DNA of 64,000 bases from Terrirubrum flagellatum (GTDB lineage Bacteria; Pseudomonadota; Alphaproteobacteria; Rhizobiales; Beijerinckiaceae), in the NCBI RefSeq assembly GCF_022059845.1, contig NZ_CP091852.1:124001-188000 (forward strand), written 5' to 3'. Below are positions 62,152 through 64,000 of the stretch, piece after piece; position 1 is the stretch's first letter; each line of letters opens with the position of its first letter. A model generated the notes under the pieces. It was not told the origin of the DNA. It did no database searches and saw nothing but the letters and a program-made list of their open reading frames with translations. The position numbers and the translations under genes were made by a program.

Positions 62152-62469
62152 ATGCCGGTGATCATCGCAACCGACAGGGCGGGGCAGGTTCACGAGGTGA
62201 ATGCTGAAACCGGCGTGTCGCTGATGGAGAATCTGAAATTCAAGGGCAGCCTCGACATCGCGGCGATCTGCGGCGGCTCCTGCGCTTGCGCCACCTGTCA
62301 TGTCTATGTCGCCGAGGATTGGCTGGAGCGGTTGGAGCCCGCCGATGGATCGGAGCAGGAGCTGGTGAGCGAGTCCCTGCATCACCGGCCGCAATCGCGC
62401 TTGAGCTGCCAGATCAGGGTGTCGGATGAACTTGACGGGCTTCGGGTGACGCTCGCGCCCGAGGACTGA
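62152..62469 (+). CDS. 2Fe-2S ferredoxin, adrenodoxin/putidaredoxin type
   Basis: Electron carrier of 105 residues. Cluster ligands are Cys40, Cys46, Cys49 and Cys86 (CGGSCACATC and RLSCQI), with an additional Cys44 inside the loop. The family start (VIIATDRAGQVHEVNAETGV) and the VAEDWLERLEP segment match adrenodoxin-like ferredoxins that serve Rieske oxygenases or P450s. With the reductase upstream and the oxygenase alpha subunit it forms a three-component system. Confidence 0.93.
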   Translation: MPVIIATDRAGQVHEVNAETGVSLMENLKFKGSLDIAAICGGSCACATCHVYVAEDWLERLEPADGSEQELVSESLHHRPQSRLSCQIRVSDELDGLRVTLAPED

Positions 62470-62563
62470 TCGCGGGCGTACACAAAGGCAAAGTCGCGCG
62501 CCGCTTTCTTGTATACTTTGAAGCCAGAAAATTATAACGGTAGCCGACGCTGGGAACATTGAC
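62470..62563. promoter_or_regulatory. Promoter/operator region of the CoA-transferase gene
   Basis: CTTGTATAC (62508-62516) is the exact inverse of the 60283-60291 box. TATAAC (62533-62538) is a reasonable -10 box, and the TTGTAT of the operator is 18 nt upstream at the -35 position. An operator overlapping the -35 region would suit repression. Confidence 0.45.
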
Positions 62564-63844
62564 GTGCAGGACCGCCTTTCTCATCCGGCAGCGACCTCGG
62601 ACGCCTCCGCAGCGCCCGGGAAGATGGCCGCGCTGGACGGGCTCAGGGTTCTCGATCTTACGCGGGTGATCGCGGGACCGCTGGCCGGCCAGACGCTGGC
62701 TGATCTCGGCGCTGACGTGATCAAGATCGAGCGTCGCGAGGGCGGCGAGGATCTCCGCTCGCTCGGGCCACCCTGGCTCAAGGACAAGCATGGCGCGGAC
62801 AGCGAGGAGTCGACTTATTTTCAGGCGGCCAATCGCGGCAAGCGCTCGCTGACGCTCGATTTCTCGAAACCGCAGGGCGCCGAAATCCTGAAGCGGTTGG
62901 CGGCGAAAGCGGACGTGCTGCTGGAGAATTTTCGCACCGGCACGCTGGCGCGTTACGGCCTCGGTTATTCCGATCTTGCGGCGATCAATCCCAGACTGAT
63001 CTATTGTTCAATCACGGGGTTCGGACAGGAAGGCCCTTACGCCGACCGCTCCGGCTATGATTATCTCGTGCAGGCCATGGGTGGACTGATGTCGATCAAC
63101 GGACATCCCGACGGACATGCGGGCGAGGGCCCGATGCGCGTTGGCGTGCCGATCGCCGACATCTGCACCGGCAATAACGCGACGATCGCAATCCTCGCCG
63201 CGCTCTTGCATCGTGAGAAGAGCGGCGAAGGCCAGCATATCGACATAGCCCTGTTCGACTCGCAGGTCGCGATCCTGATGAATGTGCTTGCGGCCTGGTT
63301 GAATGGCGGGTCGATCCTGCCGCGCACCGGGAATGATCATCCGACCGCCGTGCCGAACGGGATTTTCCCAACGGCGGATGGCTTTATCCTGATCTCGACT
63401 TTCAACGACCGCGAATTCGCGCGCGTCGCGGAAGCGATGGGCCATCCGGAATGGGCGCGCGATCCGCGCTTCCTGCGCTCGCGCGATCGCGTCGAGCATC
63501 GCGCGGCTTTGGTTGACGCCATGTCGGATGCGCTGCGCAGCGCGGGCCGGGCCGAATGGATGGAGCGCTTCAACGCCGCCAAGATTTCCTGCGGCCCGAT
63601 CAACACGATGGCTGATATCGAGAGCGATCCGCAGATCGCAGCGCGCGGCATGATCGTGTCGATGAAGCATCCCGGCAAGGGCGATGTGCGGATGGCCGGC
63701 AGCCCGTTGAAATTCTCGGCCACGCCGGTCAGTTATCGCAGGGCGCCGCCGCTCGCCGGCGAACATACCGACGAGATTCTGATGGAGCAGCTTGGCCTCG
63801 GGCAGGCTGAGGTCGAGGCGCTGCGTAGCGCCGAGATCGTGTAG
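62564..63844 (+). CDS. CaiB/BaiF family CoA-transferase
   Basis: Family III CoA-transferase of 426 residues that moves CoA between carboxylic acids. Segments LRVLDLTRVIAGPLAGQTLA, NRGKRSLTLDFSKPQG, DVLLENFRTGTLARYGLGY and RVGVPIADICTGNNA (with the catalytic Asp) are in family order. The start is GTG at 62564; the ATG at 62624 (MAALDGLRVLDL) would match the common N-terminus of the family and is a good alternative. It lies between the ferredoxin and DUF35-like genes. Together with the acyl-CoA ligase it gives two ways to load CoA. Confidence 0.91.
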   Translation: MQDRLSHPAATSDASAAPGKMAALDGLRVLDLTRVIAGPLAGQTLADLGADVIKIERREGGEDLRSLGPPWLKDKHGADSEESTYFQAANRGKRSLTLDFSKPQGAEILKRLAAKADVLLENFRTGTLARYGLGYSDLAAINPRLIYCSITGFGQEGPYADRSGYDYLVQAMGGLMSINGHPDGHAGEGPMRVGVPIADICTGNNATIAILAALLHREKSGEGQHIDIALFDSQVAILMNVLAAWLNGGSILPRTGNDHPTAVPNGIFPTADGFILISTFNDREFARVAEAMGHPEWARDPRFLRSRDRVEHRAALVDAMSDALRSAGRAEWMERFNAAKISCGPINTMADIESDPQIAARGMIVSMKHPGKGDVRMAGSPLKFSATPVSYRRAPPLAGEHTDEILMEQLGLGQAEVEALRSAEIV

Positions 63845-63853
63845 CTTGGCGAC

Positions 63854-64000
63854 ATGGCGATGGACGAGCAAACTGCTGTCGGTCCGGCGCAGCAATTCCG
63901 CCGCTTTCTGGCGGAGGGGCGCTTCATGCTGCAACGCTCGCGGCGGACAGGCCAATGCTTCTTCTATCCCCGCATCTGCGAGCCAACCACGGGCAACACC
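63854..64000 (+). CDS. DUF35-like OB-fold protein (partial, N-terminus only)
   Basis: The first 49 residues are in the window. The segment FRRFLAEGRFMLQRSRRTGQ followed by CFFYPRICEP matches the N-terminal helix and rubredoxin-like ribbon of DUF35/OB-fold proteins, which usually accompany thiolases or acyl-CoA enzymes. Where the ribbon normally has CxxC, this protein has SRRTG, and only single Cys residues remain, so zinc binding is doubtful. It starts 9 nt after the CoA-transferase stop; a thiolase-like gene may follow beyond the edge. Confidence 0.65.
   Translation, partial: MAMDEQTAVGPAQQFRRFLAEGRFMLQRSRRTGQCFFYPRICEPTTGNT

Noticed and set aside
58757-62469. Steroid 9-alpha-hydroxylase (KshA/KshB) system
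   Set aside because: Ksh uses a single flavin-iron-sulfur reductase; here there is a separate ferredoxin and ferredoxin reductase, and no other steroid ring-degradation genes are visible.
1-64000. CRISPR arrays, insertion sequences, prophage or integrative elements
   Set aside because: No regularly spaced direct repeats, transposase, integrase or phage-like genes were seen; only palindromic intergenic repeats are present.

Overview
The window is a GC-rich, densely packed chromosomal segment of a Gram-negative alphaproteobacterium, most likely Hyphomicrobiales. The grounds are the large number of ABC importers with Tat- or Sec-exported binding proteins, the many 4-nt stop/start overlaps (ATGA, GTGA), the tartrate dehydrogenase and SapC genes, an Fdo-type formate dehydrogenase with a complete selenocysteine kit, and palindromic intergenic repeats. 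I see no transposase, integrase, phage gene, rRNA or CRISPR array. The only tRNA gene found is selC.

Layout. 1-6.4 kb: carbohydrate-type ABC importer genes, with two paralogous binding proteins flanking a permease pair and no ATPase in view. 6.5-12.3 kb: a catabolic pair (cyclase, FAH-family hydrolase) divergent from a NitT/TauT-type ABC operon with an embedded GntR regulator. 12.4-16.8 kb: MFS transporter, SapC, tartrate dehydrogenase and a divergent LysR. 16.9-23.1 kb: an operon in ugpBAECQ order (binding protein, two permeases, ATPase, two glycerophosphodiesterases). 23.4-26.8 kb: MocR regulator, PaiB-like protein and two small exporters. 27-35.7 kb: a peptide module (Dpp-type transporter in three transcription units, two paralogous alpha/beta hydrolases, M24 peptidase).

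35.7-50 kb is the selenium/formate island: selD, a secreted redox/transglutaminase group, fdoGHI with an in-frame UGA at codon 200 of fdoG followed by a bacterial SECIS hairpin, fdhE, selA, a Sel1-repeat gene, selB, selC (tRNA-Sec, anticodon UCA) and two unknown genes. The selB frame has no stop before selC and runs through the whole tRNA gene.

50-64 kb is a catabolic cluster: a Rieske oxygenase alpha subunit with its ferredoxin and ferredoxin reductase, acyl-CoA ligase, CoA-transferase, enoyl-CoA hydratase, three SDRs, a ketosteroid-dehydrogenase-like flavoprotein, a VOC protein, a ThuA-like protein, a TIM-barrel protein and the start of a DUF35-like protein. The set suggests CoA-linked breakdown of a cyclic acid, but the substrate cannot be read from the sequence. 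Five of its regulatory regions carry variants of an ATACAA-containing octamer, which suggests a common regulator encoded outside the window.
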